A stretch of 64,000 nucleotides of DNA from the NCBI GenBank assembly GCA_004102805.1, contig SCEG01000007.1, positions 1 through 64,000 of the forward strand, written 5' to 3'. Under the pieces are notes generated by a model. It was given only the letters and a program-made list of their open reading frames with translations. It was not told the DNA's origin and ran no database searches. Origin of the DNA: Muribaculaceae bacterium Isolate-002 (NCI). Lineage in GTDB: Bacteria > Bacteroidota > Bacteroidia > Bacteroidales > Muribaculaceae. Shown here piece after piece: positions 51,437 through 59,329 of the stretch. Positions within the stretch are counted from its first letter, which is position 1; every line of letters begins with the position of its first letter. Both the position numbers and the translations under genes were made by a program.

Positions 51437-52774
51437 ATGAGCCGGAAATTAAAAATACGCAAAGGGCTTGACATAAAGATGGCCGGAGGGGTCGATGACC
51501 TCGCAGCCGTCGATGCGCCCCAATCGGCGTCATACGCCATAATTCCCGACGATTTTATCGGATTTGTCGCCAAACCGGCAGTGAAGGAGGGTGACAAGGT
51601 AAGTGCCGGTGCGCCATTGCTTTATGACAAGCGCGACGAGGCGCTGAAACTCGTATCGCCCGTGACGGGCACGGTGGAAGCTATCGTGCGCGGCGAGCGC
51701 CGCAAGATACTCCGCGTGGTAGTGAAGCCAGACGGCGGCAACGACCGCCTGACGCATGCCGTTTCGGTCAAAGACGAGGCTGAAGCCCGCAATCTGCTCA
51801 AAAACTCCGGACTGTGGGCGATGATGCGCCAGCGTCCGTATGATATCGTGCCAAATCCCGATGCAGTGCCGCGCGACATATTTGTCACCGCGATTGACTC
51901 GGCGCCTCTGTCAGTCAGCCCGGCGGCATATTATAGCGACAAAGCGACTCTCGAGGCGGCTGTGGCACTGCTGTCGAAAATGACCCGCGGCAAGATATAT
52001 GTCGGACGCCGCGCCGACGGTCTTTTGGCCGATATCTCCGGAGCCGAGATGGTCGATGTGGAGGGTCCGCACCCGTCGGGCAATGCCGGAGTGCTGATTG
52101 CCAATATCTCTCCTGTCAACAAGGGGGAGACGGTATGGACACTCGACCTTGCCACATTGTGGCGCATCGGACGGCTGCTGCTGACCGGTTCGGTCGATTT
52201 CACCGATTATGTGGCGCTGACCGGTTCGGAAGTCAAGACTCCGAAGGTGATGCGCACGGTCATCGGCGCTGCCATAGCGTCGCTTACCGACGGACAGCTT
52301 GTGCCGGCGACTCACCATCAGCGCATCATCTCGGGCAATGTGCTCACCGGAGTCACGGTCGGCGCAGACGGCTACCTGCGTTATCCCTACCGTCAGATTA
52401 CCGTTATACCGGAAGGTGACGATGTTTATGAATTCATGGGGTGGGCTTCGCTGTCGCCCCGCAAGATGAGCCAGAGCCGCACTTTTCCGGGCAAATTCCT
52501 CGGCCGGGTGTTCCGACCCGACGCACGTCTGCTCGGCGGCCGCAGGGCGCTCATAATGTCGGGCGAATATGACCGCTATATGCCTATGGACATCATGGCC
52601 GAATATCTGCTTAAAGCCATCATAGGCCGCGACATCGAGAAGATGGAGAAGCTCGGCATCTACGAAGTGGCTCCCGAAGATTTCGCGCTCGGCGAGTATG
52701 CCGACACCTCAAAGACAGAGGCGCAGAAGATAGTGCGCGAGGGGCTCGACTATCTGCGCAAGGAGCTCGAATAG
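51437..52774 (+). CDS. nqrA: Na+-translocating NADH:quinone reductase subunit A
   Basis: 445-residue peripheral cytoplasmic subunit of the sodium-pumping NQR complex, which takes electrons from NADH to quinone and exports Na+. Seen: N-terminal KIRKGLDIKMAGG, a lipoyl-like AKPAVKEGDKVSAGAPLLYDK, VSPVTGTVEAIVRGERR (abridged), HPSGNAGVLI, and C-terminal domains with FMGWASLSPRKMSQSR. First gene of a six-gene operon in standard order. Secure. Confidence 0.96.
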   Translation: MSRKLKIRKGLDIKMAGGVDDLAAVDAPQSASYAIIPDDFIGFVAKPAVKEGDKVSAGAPLLYDKRDEALKLVSPVTGTVEAIVRGERRKILRVVVKPDGGNDRLTHAVSVKDEAEARNLLKNSGLWAMMRQRPYDIVPNPDAVPRDIFVTAIDSAPLSVSPAAYYSDKATLEAAVALLSKMTRGKIYVGRRADGLLADISGAEMVDVEGPHPSGNAGVLIANISPVNKGETVWTLDLATLWRIGRLLLTGSVDFTDYVALTGSEVKTPKVMRTVIGAAIASLTDGQLVPATHHQRIISGNVLTGVTVGADGYLRYPYRQITVIPEGDDVYEFMGWASLSPRKMSQSRTFPGKFLGRVFRPDARLLGGRRALIMSGEYDRYMPMDIMAEYLLKAIIGRDIEKMEKLGIYEVAPEDFALGEYADTSKTEAQKIVREGLDYLRKELE

Positions 52775-52829
52775 CAGCTTCGGCATGAAATTTTGAATTA
52801 ATATTTTAGCAAACGCTACTGCATTATAG

Positions 52830-54056
52830 ATGAAAGCATTAAGAAAGATGCTTGACAAAGTCAAGCCGCATTTTCAGGAGGGAGGACGCTTGCATGCGTT
52901 CCACTCCGTTTATGATGGCTTTGAGACATTTCTGTTCACTCCCCGGTCGACCTCGACGTCGGGAGCGCATATCCATGACAGTATGGACTCAAAGCGCACA
53001 ATGATAATTGTCGTGATGGCGCTGGTGCCCTGTCTGCTGTTCGGCATGTATAACGCCGGCTATCAGCACTGGGTAGCTATCGGTGCGGTGGAGAAACCGT
53101 TCGTGTCACTGATGCTCTACGGATTTCTTGCTGTGCTGCCAAAGCTGGTGGTGTCATACGTTGTCGGTCTCGGCATAGAGTTTGCGGTGGCCCAGTGGCG
53201 CCGCGAGGAGATTCAGGAAGGTTTTCTCGTGACCGGTATCCTCATACCGCTGATATGTCCGATTGACACTCCGCTGTGGATGATTGCCGTGGCTACGGCC
53301 TTCTCGGTGATATTTGTCAAGGAGGTGTTCGGCGGCACGGGCTACAATATCTTCAATGTGGCGCTCGTGACGAGAGCATTTCTGTTTTTTGCCTATCCGG
53401 GTCAGATGAGCGGCGACAAGGTGTTTGTCGATACCGACGCGATAGCCGGACTTGGAGAGGGCACTGTGGTCGATACATTTACCGGAGCCACTCCGCTCGG
53501 TCAGGTCGCGCTGCAGGCGGGCGAACAGAGTGTCACAGTCACCTCTACCGTAGGCTCTGACCCAGTCACGACCGCCGACATGTTCTTCGGTCTGATACCG
53601 GGCTCCTTCGGCGAGACTTCAACGCTCTGCATACTTATCGGAGCGGCGATACTTCTCTTTGCCGGAATAGCTTCGTGGCGCATAATAGTGTCGGTGTTTG
53701 CCGGCGGCGCGGTGATGTCGCTGATAGCCAATGTGTGCAGCACTCCGTTGTATCCGGCGTCGATGCTTTCAGTGGCCGACCAGCTCTGTCTGGGCGGTTT
53801 CGCCTTTGCCGCTGTGTTCATGGCCACCGACCCGGTGACCGCCTGCCGCACCAATGTCGGCAAATATATCTACGGATTTCTGATAGGCGCAATCGCCATC
53901 ATCATACGTGTTTATAATAACGGATATCCCGAGGGCGCGATGCTCGCCGTGCTGCTGATGAACGCTTTCGCGCCGCTCATCGACTGGTGTGTCGTGCAGA
54001 GCAACGTGCGCCGCCGCGAACGTCGAATGAAAATTAAAATCACCGACAATGAATAA
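52830..54056 (+). CDS. nqrB: NQR complex subunit B
   Basis: 408-residue integral inner-membrane subunit carrying covalent FMN and riboflavin. Seen: N-terminal LRKMLDKVKPHF, about nine hydrophobic segments, EFAVAQWRREEIQEGFLVTG, a flavinylation-type site DTFTGATPLGQVAL (Thr about residue 220), and PVTACRTNVGKYIYGFLIG. Its stop overlaps the nqrC start by 8 bases. Secure. Confidence 0.97.
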   Translation: MKALRKMLDKVKPHFQEGGRLHAFHSVYDGFETFLFTPRSTSTSGAHIHDSMDSKRTMIIVVMALVPCLLFGMYNAGYQHWVAIGAVEKPFVSLMLYGFLAVLPKLVVSYVVGLGIEFAVAQWRREEIQEGFLVTGILIPLICPIDTPLWMIAVATAFSVIFVKEVFGGTGYNIFNVALVTRAFLFFAYPGQMSGDKVFVDTDAIAGLGEGTVVDTFTGATPLGQVALQAGEQSVTVTSTVGSDPVTTADMFFGLIPGSFGETSTLCILIGAAILLFAGIASWRIIVSVFAGGAVMSLIANVCSTPLYPASMLSVADQLCLGGFAFAAVFMATDPVTACRTNVGKYIYGFLIGAIAIIIRVYNNGYPEGAMLAVLLMNAFAPLIDWCVVQSNVRRRERRMKIKITDNE

Positions 54057-54771
54057 GCAAAGCAATACCTATACCGTAGTCTACATCATCGTGCTGGTGG
54101 TGGTAGTGGGCGCGGCGCTGGCATTCACGTCGATGTCGCTGCGCGACCGTCAGATAGCCAACGCCAACGCCGACAAAATGAAACAGATACTCGCCTCGGT
54201 GCGCATCGAGTGCGACGCCAAGGATGTCAAGGATAAGTTCAATAAGCATATCACGGCCATGCTCGTGGTTGATACCGAAGGAAATGTCGTCAAGACGGGC
54301 GGTTCCGACGATATGGAGATATTCAATATCGATGTTGCCGCGCAGGCCAAGCTGGCCGATTCGGAGCGCGAGCTTCCGGTGTATGTGTGCACCCTTGCCG
54401 ACGACAGGCTCGAATATATCATTCCGGTGTCAGGCAACGGTCTGTGGGGACAGATCTGGGGCTATGTAGCGCTTGATGCCGACGGTTCGACTGTCTATGG
54501 CGCGTATTTCTCGCATGCGTCAGAAACTCCCGGACTGGGCGCCGAAATCGCCAATCCGAAGTTTCAGAAGGAGTTTATCGGGAAAGAGTTTTTCAAGAAC
54601 GGACGTTTTCTGCCTGTGACAGTAGTGAAGGCCGGACAGCGTCCGACCGACGGCAGTGACTATGTCGACGGCATATCGGGCGGCACCATCACCAGCAAGG
54701 GTGTGGGCGCGATGCTCGACAACTGCCTCAGACTCTACGACGCTTTTCTGCAGAGCCGTCTGAACAAATAA
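54049..54771 (+). CDS. nqrC: NQR complex subunit C
   Basis: 240-residue membrane-anchored FMN subunit. Seen: one N-terminal membrane segment (YTVVYIIVLVVVVGAALAFTS), a periplasmic-facing flavoprotein domain with SGNGLWGQIWGYVAL, ASETPGLGAEI, and the flavinylation motif DGISGGTITSKGV (usually SGAT; Gly for Ala here, Thr retained). Overlaps nqrB. Secure. Confidence 0.96.
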   Translation: MNKQSNTYTVVYIIVLVVVVGAALAFTSMSLRDRQIANANADKMKQILASVRIECDAKDVKDKFNKHITAMLVVDTEGNVVKTGGSDDMEIFNIDVAAQAKLADSERELPVYVCTLADDRLEYIIPVSGNGLWGQIWGYVALDADGSTVYGAYFSHASETPGLGAEIANPKFQKEFIGKEFFKNGRFLPVTVVKAGQRPTDGSDYVDGISGGTITSKGVGAMLDNCLRLYDAFLQSRLNK

Positions 54772-54811
54772 GAGCCGTCTGTATAAATAAAATGAGATAA
54801 GATATTAAGCT

Positions 54812-55435
54812 ATGGCTGAAAAAATAAAGAACAAAGCGGTGTTTTTCAACCCGTTTTCAAAAGACAACCCGGTGGTGGTGCAGATACTCGGTATATGTTC
54901 CATCCTGGCTGTTACAGTGAAACTTGAGCCGGCGATTGTGATGGGCATGTCGGTGATAGCGGTGCTTGCATTCTCCAATGTCATCATATCGCTGCTGCGC
55001 AACACTATACCGACTAATATACGCATCATAGTGCAGCTTGTGGTGGTGGCCGGACTTGTCATCATTGTCAATCAGCTGCTGCTCGCTTTTGCCTATGATG
55101 TGGCGATACAGCTGTCGGTGTTTATCGGACTTATCATCACCAACTGTATATTGATGGGACGTCTCGAGGCATTCGCAATGGCCAACAGTCCGTGGCCGTC
55201 GTTTCTCGACGGAGTGGGCAACGGAGTCGGTTATACGATAATCCTTGTCATAGTGGCGTTTTTCCGCGAGTTGCTCGGTTCGGGCACGCTTTTCGGCATG
55301 CAGGTGGTGCCGAAGTCATTTTACGCCGCGGGATATGAGGACAACGGTCTTATGATACTCCCCCCGATGGCGCTTATCATCGTGGGCTGCATCATCTGGA
55401 TACACCGTTCAATCAATAAAGATATTCAGGAATAA
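54812..55435 (+). CDS. nqrD: NQR complex subunit D
   Basis: 207-residue integral subunit with six hydrophobic segments; with NqrE it forms the membrane core holding a 2Fe-2S centre. Seen: LFNPFSKDNPVVVQILGICSILAV-like start (abridged FxKDNP), FIGLIITNCILMGRLEAFAM with the conserved Cys, and RELLGSGTLFGM. Gap of 40 bases from nqrC and 14 to nqrE. Secure. Confidence 0.96.
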   Translation: MAEKIKNKAVFFNPFSKDNPVVVQILGICSILAVTVKLEPAIVMGMSVIAVLAFSNVIISLLRNTIPTNIRIIVQLVVVAGLVIIVNQLLLAFAYDVAIQLSVFIGLIITNCILMGRLEAFAMANSPWPSFLDGVGNGVGYTIILVIVAFFRELLGSGTLFGMQVVPKSFYAAGYEDNGLMILPPMALIIVGCIIWIHRSINKDIQE

Positions 55436-55449
55436 AAAGAGAGACAACG

Positions 55450-56067
55450 ATGGAAAATTTCAATATCTTTATACGGTCGATATTTGTCGACAACATGATA
55501 TTCGCCTACTTTCTGGGCATGTGCTCCTTTCTGGCGGTATCAAAGAATGTAAAGACGGCGTTCGGACTTGGCGTGGCCGTGACATTCATGCTCGCTATAA
55601 CGCTTCCTATCAACTATCTGCTCAACACCTACGTGCTAAAAGCCGGGGCATTGGCATGGCTTGGCCCGGAATATGCCGGTGTCGATCTGAGTTTCCTCTC
55701 GCTCATCATGTTTATCGCCGTGATAGCCTCAATGACGCAGCTTGTGGAGATGGTTGTCGAGAAATATAGTCCCGCGCTCTATGCGCAGCTCGGCATATTC
55801 CTGCCCCTTATCGCGGTTAACTGCGCGATACTCGGCGGCTCGCTCTTCATGCAGCAGCGCGATTTTCCCAATGTCGGCACTGCAATCTGTGCGGGCGGCG
55901 GATGGGGCATCGGCTGGCTTCTCGCAATCTCGGCGGTGGCAGCCATCCGCGAACGTCTCGCCACTTACTCCAACATACCCCGTCCGTTGCGCGGAGTGGG
56001 CATCACTTTCATCATCACCGGTCTTATGGGCATAGCGTTCATGAGTTTCCTCGGTATTAAAATCTGA
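55450..56067 (+). CDS. nqrE: NQR complex subunit E
   Basis: 205-residue integral subunit, paralogous to NqrD with opposite topology. Seen: FVDNMIFAYFLGMCSFLAVSK with the conserved Cys, VEMVVEKYSPALYAQLGIFLPLIAVNCAILG (abridged, second Cys), and IRERLATYSNIPRPLRGVGI. Secure. Confidence 0.97.
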   Translation: MENFNIFIRSIFVDNMIFAYFLGMCSFLAVSKNVKTAFGLGVAVTFMLAITLPINYLLNTYVLKAGALAWLGPEYAGVDLSFLSLIMFIAVIASMTQLVEMVVEKYSPALYAQLGIFLPLIAVNCAILGGSLFMQQRDFPNVGTAICAGGGWGIGWLLAISAVAAIRERLATYSNIPRPLRGVGITFIITGLMGIAFMSFLGIKI

Positions 56068-56076
56068 TAAGCGGTC

Positions 56077-57369
56077 ATGATATTACTCGAACAATCATCA
56101 ATGATGCCGACACTGATAGCCACGGTCGGCATTTTCCTGGGGATAACGCTTCTGCTCGTTATCATTCTGCTTGTGGCGAAGAAATACCTTGTCAAGAGCG
56201 GCGATGTGACCATCAACATCAACGACAGCGACAGTGTGAGCGTGCCTGCCGGAAAATCGCTTCTGTCGACACTCGCCGACCGGAACATATTCCTGTCGTC
56301 GGCCTGCGGAGGCAAAGGCAGCTGCGGACAGTGCCGCGTGAGAGTCACCGAGGGCGGCGGACAGATATTGCCCACCGAAGCGGTGCATTTCTCGCGCAAG
56401 GAGATGAAAGAAGACTGGCGTCTGGCATGTCAGGTCAAGGTGAAGGAGGATATGAAAATACTCGTGCCCGAGTCGGCGCTTGATGTCAAGGAGTGGGAAT
56501 GCGAAGTCATATCCAACAAGAATGTCGCCACATTCATCAAAGAATTTATCGTGGCGCTTCCTCCCGGCGAACACATGAACTTCATCCCCGGGTCGTACGC
56601 GCAGATCAAGATACCGCCATATTCGATGGACTATGACAAGGATATCGACAAGAGTCTCATCGGCGACGAATATCTGCCGGCATGGGAGAAATTCGGCCTT
56701 TTCGGCCTGAAGTGCGTCAACACCGAGACAACAGTGCGCGCCTATTCGATGGCAAACTATCCCGCGGAGGGCGACCGCATAATGCTCACCGTGCGCATCG
56801 CCACGCCTCCGTTCAAACCAAAACCCGAAGTCGGATTTATGGACGTGATGCCCGGCATAGCGTCAAGCTATATATTCACGCTCAAACCCGGCGACAAGGT
56901 GGTGATGTCGGGACCCTACGGCGATTTCCATCCAATCTTCGACTCGCAGGCCGAGATGATGTGGATAGGCGGCGGTGCCGGCATGGCTCCTCTGCGCGCC
57001 CAGATCATGCACATGACAAAGACGCTCCACACCACTGACCGCGTAATGAATTACTTCTATGGGGCGCGTGCACTCAACGAGGTGTTCTATCTCGACGATT
57101 TTCTGCAGCTTGAAAAGGAATTTCCCAATTTCAAGTTCCACCTTGCGCTTGACCGTCCCGACCCGGCGGCTGACGCGGCCGGTGTGAAATACACCCCCGG
57201 CTTCGTGCATCAGGTGATTTATGACACCTATCTCAAAAATCATCCCAACCCTGAAGATATCGAATATTATATGTGCGGCCCCGGCCCGATGAGTGCGGCT
57301 GTCAACAAGATGCTCGATTCGCTCGGCGTTGATCCGGAAAGCATTCATTACGACAATTTCGGAGGCTGA
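56077..57369 (+). CDS. nqrF: NQR complex subunit F (NADH-oxidising flavoprotein)
   Basis: 430-residue electron-entry subunit. Seen: N-terminal membrane anchor (about 10-32), a 2Fe-2S ferredoxin domain with CGGKGSCGQC and a fourth Cys in RLACQV (about residues 77-118), FAD-binding RAYSMANYP, NADH-binding IGGGAGMAPLRAQ, CGPGPMSAAV, and the terminal DNFGG. The first Met is at 56077; MM eight codons later are alternatives. Last gene of the operon, followed by a strong terminator. Secure. Confidence 0.97.
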   Translation: MILLEQSSMMPTLIATVGIFLGITLLLVIILLVAKKYLVKSGDVTININDSDSVSVPAGKSLLSTLADRNIFLSSACGGKGSCGQCRVRVTEGGGQILPTEAVHFSRKEMKEDWRLACQVKVKEDMKILVPESALDVKEWECEVISNKNVATFIKEFIVALPPGEHMNFIPGSYAQIKIPPYSMDYDKDIDKSLIGDEYLPAWEKFGLFGLKCVNTETTVRAYSMANYPAEGDRIMLTVRIATPPFKPKPEVGFMDVMPGIASSYIFTLKPGDKVVMSGPYGDFHPIFDSQAEMMWIGGGAGMAPLRAQIMHMTKTLHTTDRVMNYFYGARALNEVFYLDDFLQLEKEFPNFKFHLALDRPDPAADAAGVKYTPGFVHQVIYDTYLKNHPNPEDIEYYMCGPGPMSAAVNKMLDSLGVDPESIHYDNFGG

Positions 57370-57389
57370 CGCCCGTCGACAATACACAG

Positions 57390-57438
57390 CTGAAGCGCGA
57401 AAGATTTGTTTATATCCTCCGCGCTTCAGTTTTTTTTG
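57390..57438 (+). terminator. Terminator of the nqr operon
   Basis: 10-bp perfect stem CTGAAGCGCG (57390-57399) with CGCGCTTCAG (57420-57429), then eight T. Confidence 0.9.
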
Positions 57439-57654
57439 TTGCAATGGTCTGATATTCAAGTGATATGTAAATTTGTAAATGAGTGTTAACGGGGCTTTGC
57501 GCGAGGTAGCCGGCTGTATGGGAAATTGTGGTGCCTATTGTGGCAAATTGCTACGTCTTGTGGTTTAAAATGACAAAAATCAGCTGATATCTTGCGGATA
57601 ACAGCAAGGTGTCAATAAAAGATGTTAAAAGTCGGCTATTTTTGTGCTGAATGT

Positions 57655-57685
57655 TTTGCGGCGATGCGAAAAAGCATTACCTTTG
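57655..57685 (+). promoter_or_regulatory. Consensus promoter with no downstream plus-strand gene
   Basis: TTTG (57655-57658), exactly 19 bases, TACCTTTG (57678-57685). Downstream on the plus strand comes only a terminator; the next gene is on the minus strand. Confidence 0.85.
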
Positions 57686-57691
57686 CATTGT

Positions 57692-57760
57692 GTTTTTCAT
57701 GGTATTAGATTTAAGGTTAACAAAAGATTGATTGTCGAGAGACAATCATTTCTTTTTTAT
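57692..57760 (+). ncRNA. Candidate ~70-nt small RNA
   Basis: Runs from the predicted start of the 57655-57685 promoter to a rho-independent terminator. It has an unstructured 5' half (GGTATTAGATTTAAGG near the middle) and a terminal hairpin. No open frame longer than a few codons fits. It could instead be the leader and attenuator of a gene displaced by the nearby repeat and recombinase. No known RNA family is recognised. Confidence 0.55.
57729..57760 (+). terminator. Terminator of the candidate small RNA
   Basis: 8-bp perfect stem TGATTGTC/GACAATCA (57729-57736, 57741-57748), loop GAGA, then TTTCTTTTTT. Confidence 0.85.
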
Positions 57761-57794
57761 ACCTATCCGTGAAAATCAAAATCCAGACACTTTG

Positions 57795-57963
57795 TAAGAA
57801 ACTGTTTAAATTTATATGATACGGATTTTGAGAAGGATTGTCGGATTGATTTTTGTTTGTGATGAGGGAGCGTAGCCGTAGCAACGTGACCGAAGAATAA
57901 ACAAAAAGACACCGACAAGATTCTCAAAAGCAAAGTGATATGAATTTTAAACAGTTTCTAAAA
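57795..57963. repeat. Palindromic repeat, copy 3
   Basis: About 169 bp, the fullest copy. Terminal inverted repeats TAAGAAACTGTTTAAA and the inverse of TTTAAACAGTTTCTAAAA; inner arms TTGTCGG...TTTTTGTTT and AAACAAAAAGACACCGACAA pair, around a centre rich in CGTAGC. It shares long identical blocks with copy 2 (TTTGTTTGTGATGAGGG, GAAGAATAAACAAAAAGACA). It ends 30 bases from the recombinase stop. Confidence 0.8.
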
Positions 57964-57993
57964 CTTATTTTATGTTGTTGACCGTAAGGTGGG

Positions 57994-58962
57994 TTACAGG
58001 TCGCGAAGTATCAGTGAGTTGGCACGGTCAATCGCCTTGGTGGAGAGGCTTGCGAGGTAGATTTGTGTCGTCATTTCTGAGTCGTGGCCGAGTGCGTCGG
58101 AAATTGTGGCGGTGGGTATTCCTTTTGATTTAGCTATCGATGCCCAGGCGTGGCGGCTTACGTAGGTGGTGAGCGGAGTGCGGATATGGGCCATCGAGGC
58201 TATCTGTTTGAGCGATTTGTTGGTGCGCCGCAGGGCTGTTTCATATTCATTGCGGGCGATGCTGCTGTCGCCGTGGCCCGACAGTATAGGGCGCAGATGG
58301 TGAGCGGAGGCTGAACGGCGGTGCCACTTGTCGAGAATCCGGCGTATGTGCGGATTAAGTCCGATGCTGATTTCCTGTCCCGTCTTGTGGCGGCAGTAGA
58401 CTGTTTCGTCGCCCACGATGACGGAATGAGTCAGATATGCGGCGTCGATGAAACTCATGCCCCGGCAGTAGAAGAGAAACAGGAATATGTCGCGTGAAAG
58501 GTCGAGTGCGGGCAGAGCGGCAAGGTCGAGAGCCTTGATGCGTTTTATTTCGGCCAGAGAGATGGCTCGTTTGGCTGTTTTCTCGATGCGGGTGTAGGCT
58601 TTGTGAAACGGTCGGCGGTCGGTTGTGATGCCGAGTTCGACGGCATGGTTGTAGGTGGCGCGCAGGTTGCGCATGTAGAATGATATGGAGTTTGATTTTA
58701 CGCGTGTGGCAATGAGCCATGTCTCGTATTCTTCAATCAAGTCAGGGGTGAGCAGCGAAAATCTGATGTTGTCAAGCGAGGTGAAACGAAGGAAACTGTT
58801 GAGTGTGGAGCGGTAGTTGTGTGCCGTGCCGATTTTGCCGAGCTGTAGTTTGCGGGCTATAACAGATTGCATGAATTTTGAGAATGAATGTCTGATAGAA
58901 CGTTGATTGACAGAGTTGTCTGATTGTCGGGCGACGGCATTTCTGCGAATTGCGGTTGTCAT
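57994..58962 (-). CDS. Solitary tyrosine site-specific recombinase
   Basis: 322-residue integrase-family protein. Seen: N-terminal SAM-like DNA-binding domain (about 25-110, with NYRSTLNSFLRF and SFYMRNLRATYNHAVELG), and the catalytic domain with Arg167 (FYCRGMSFIDAAYL), Lys193 (CRHKTGQEI), Arg270 in TTYVSRHAWASIA, His293 in DALGHDSEMTTQIY and Tyr302. All required residues appear present. No phage or transposon genes adjoin, unlike a prophage integrase; in Bacteroidales such lone recombinases often invert nearby DNA. No invertible promoter was evident. Confidence 0.92.
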   Translation of the reverse strand: MTTAIRRNAVARQSDNSVNQRSIRHSFSKFMQSVIARKLQLGKIGTAHNYRSTLNSFLRFTSLDNIRFSLLTPDLIEEYETWLIATRVKSNSISFYMRNLRATYNHAVELGITTDRRPFHKAYTRIEKTAKRAISLAEIKRIKALDLAALPALDLSRDIFLFLFYCRGMSFIDAAYLTHSVIVGDETVYCRHKTGQEISIGLNPHIRRILDKWHRRSASAHHLRPILSGHGDSSIARNEYETALRRTNKSLKQIASMAHIRTPLTTYVSRHAWASIAKSKGIPTATISDALGHDSEMTTQIYLASLSTKAIDRANSLILRDL

Positions 58963-59000
58963 AGATTGTTGTGTTTTTTATTGTTGTGTAAAAATAATTA

Positions 59001-59031
59001 TTGCATTGCCTGTTTTTATTCACTATCTTTG
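59001..59031 (+). promoter_or_regulatory. Promoter of the small membrane protein-dxs-trk cluster
   Basis: TTG (59001-59003), 20 bases, TATCTTTG (59024-59031); transcription would start near 59038. Confidence 0.7.
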
Positions 59032-59119
59032 TGTTTCGTTAAAGCTTTAAATCCGCGGGTCGGCGGTGTCAGCCGAGCAGAAGCCGGCGATATGCCTGAC
59101 CTGCCTAAAATGAATGATA

Positions 59120-59329
59120 ATGAAAGGTGCGACAATATTTCGATTGCTGTGCATTGCTGCGCTATGGGTCATAATATGCATCTGGTATGTTGACCGTCTG
59201 GTGCGTACCGGAACGGAAATCAACCTTCGAACGCTTTTCCCGATAGTGGCGTCAGGCATCATAATAATCGTCCCTCTTTATAAGAAATATTTCAAAAACG
59301 CAGACAATGGTCAAAAAAAAGGTAAATGA
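59120..59329 (+). CDS. Small two-segment membrane protein
   Basis: 69-residue protein, family not recognised. Seen: two hydrophobic stretches, LLCIAALWVIICIWYVDRLV and LFPIVASGIIIIVPLY, joined by a short polar loop (RTGTEINL), and a basic tail KNADNGQKKGK. It overlaps the dxs start by 23 bases, so its translation may be coupled to dxs. An ATG two codons upstream (59114) is also possible. It could be a real small gene or a chance frame; overlap and promoter position favour real. Confidence 0.6.
   Translation: MKGATIFRLLCIAALWVIICIWYVDRLVRTGTEINLRTLFPIVASGIIIIVPLYKKYFKNADNGQKKGK

Noticed and set aside
57994..58962. Prophage or conjugative-element integrase
   Set aside because: No structural, relaxase or mobilisation genes lie on either side, and housekeeping operons (nqr, dxs) flank it closely, so an integrated element within this window is not supported.
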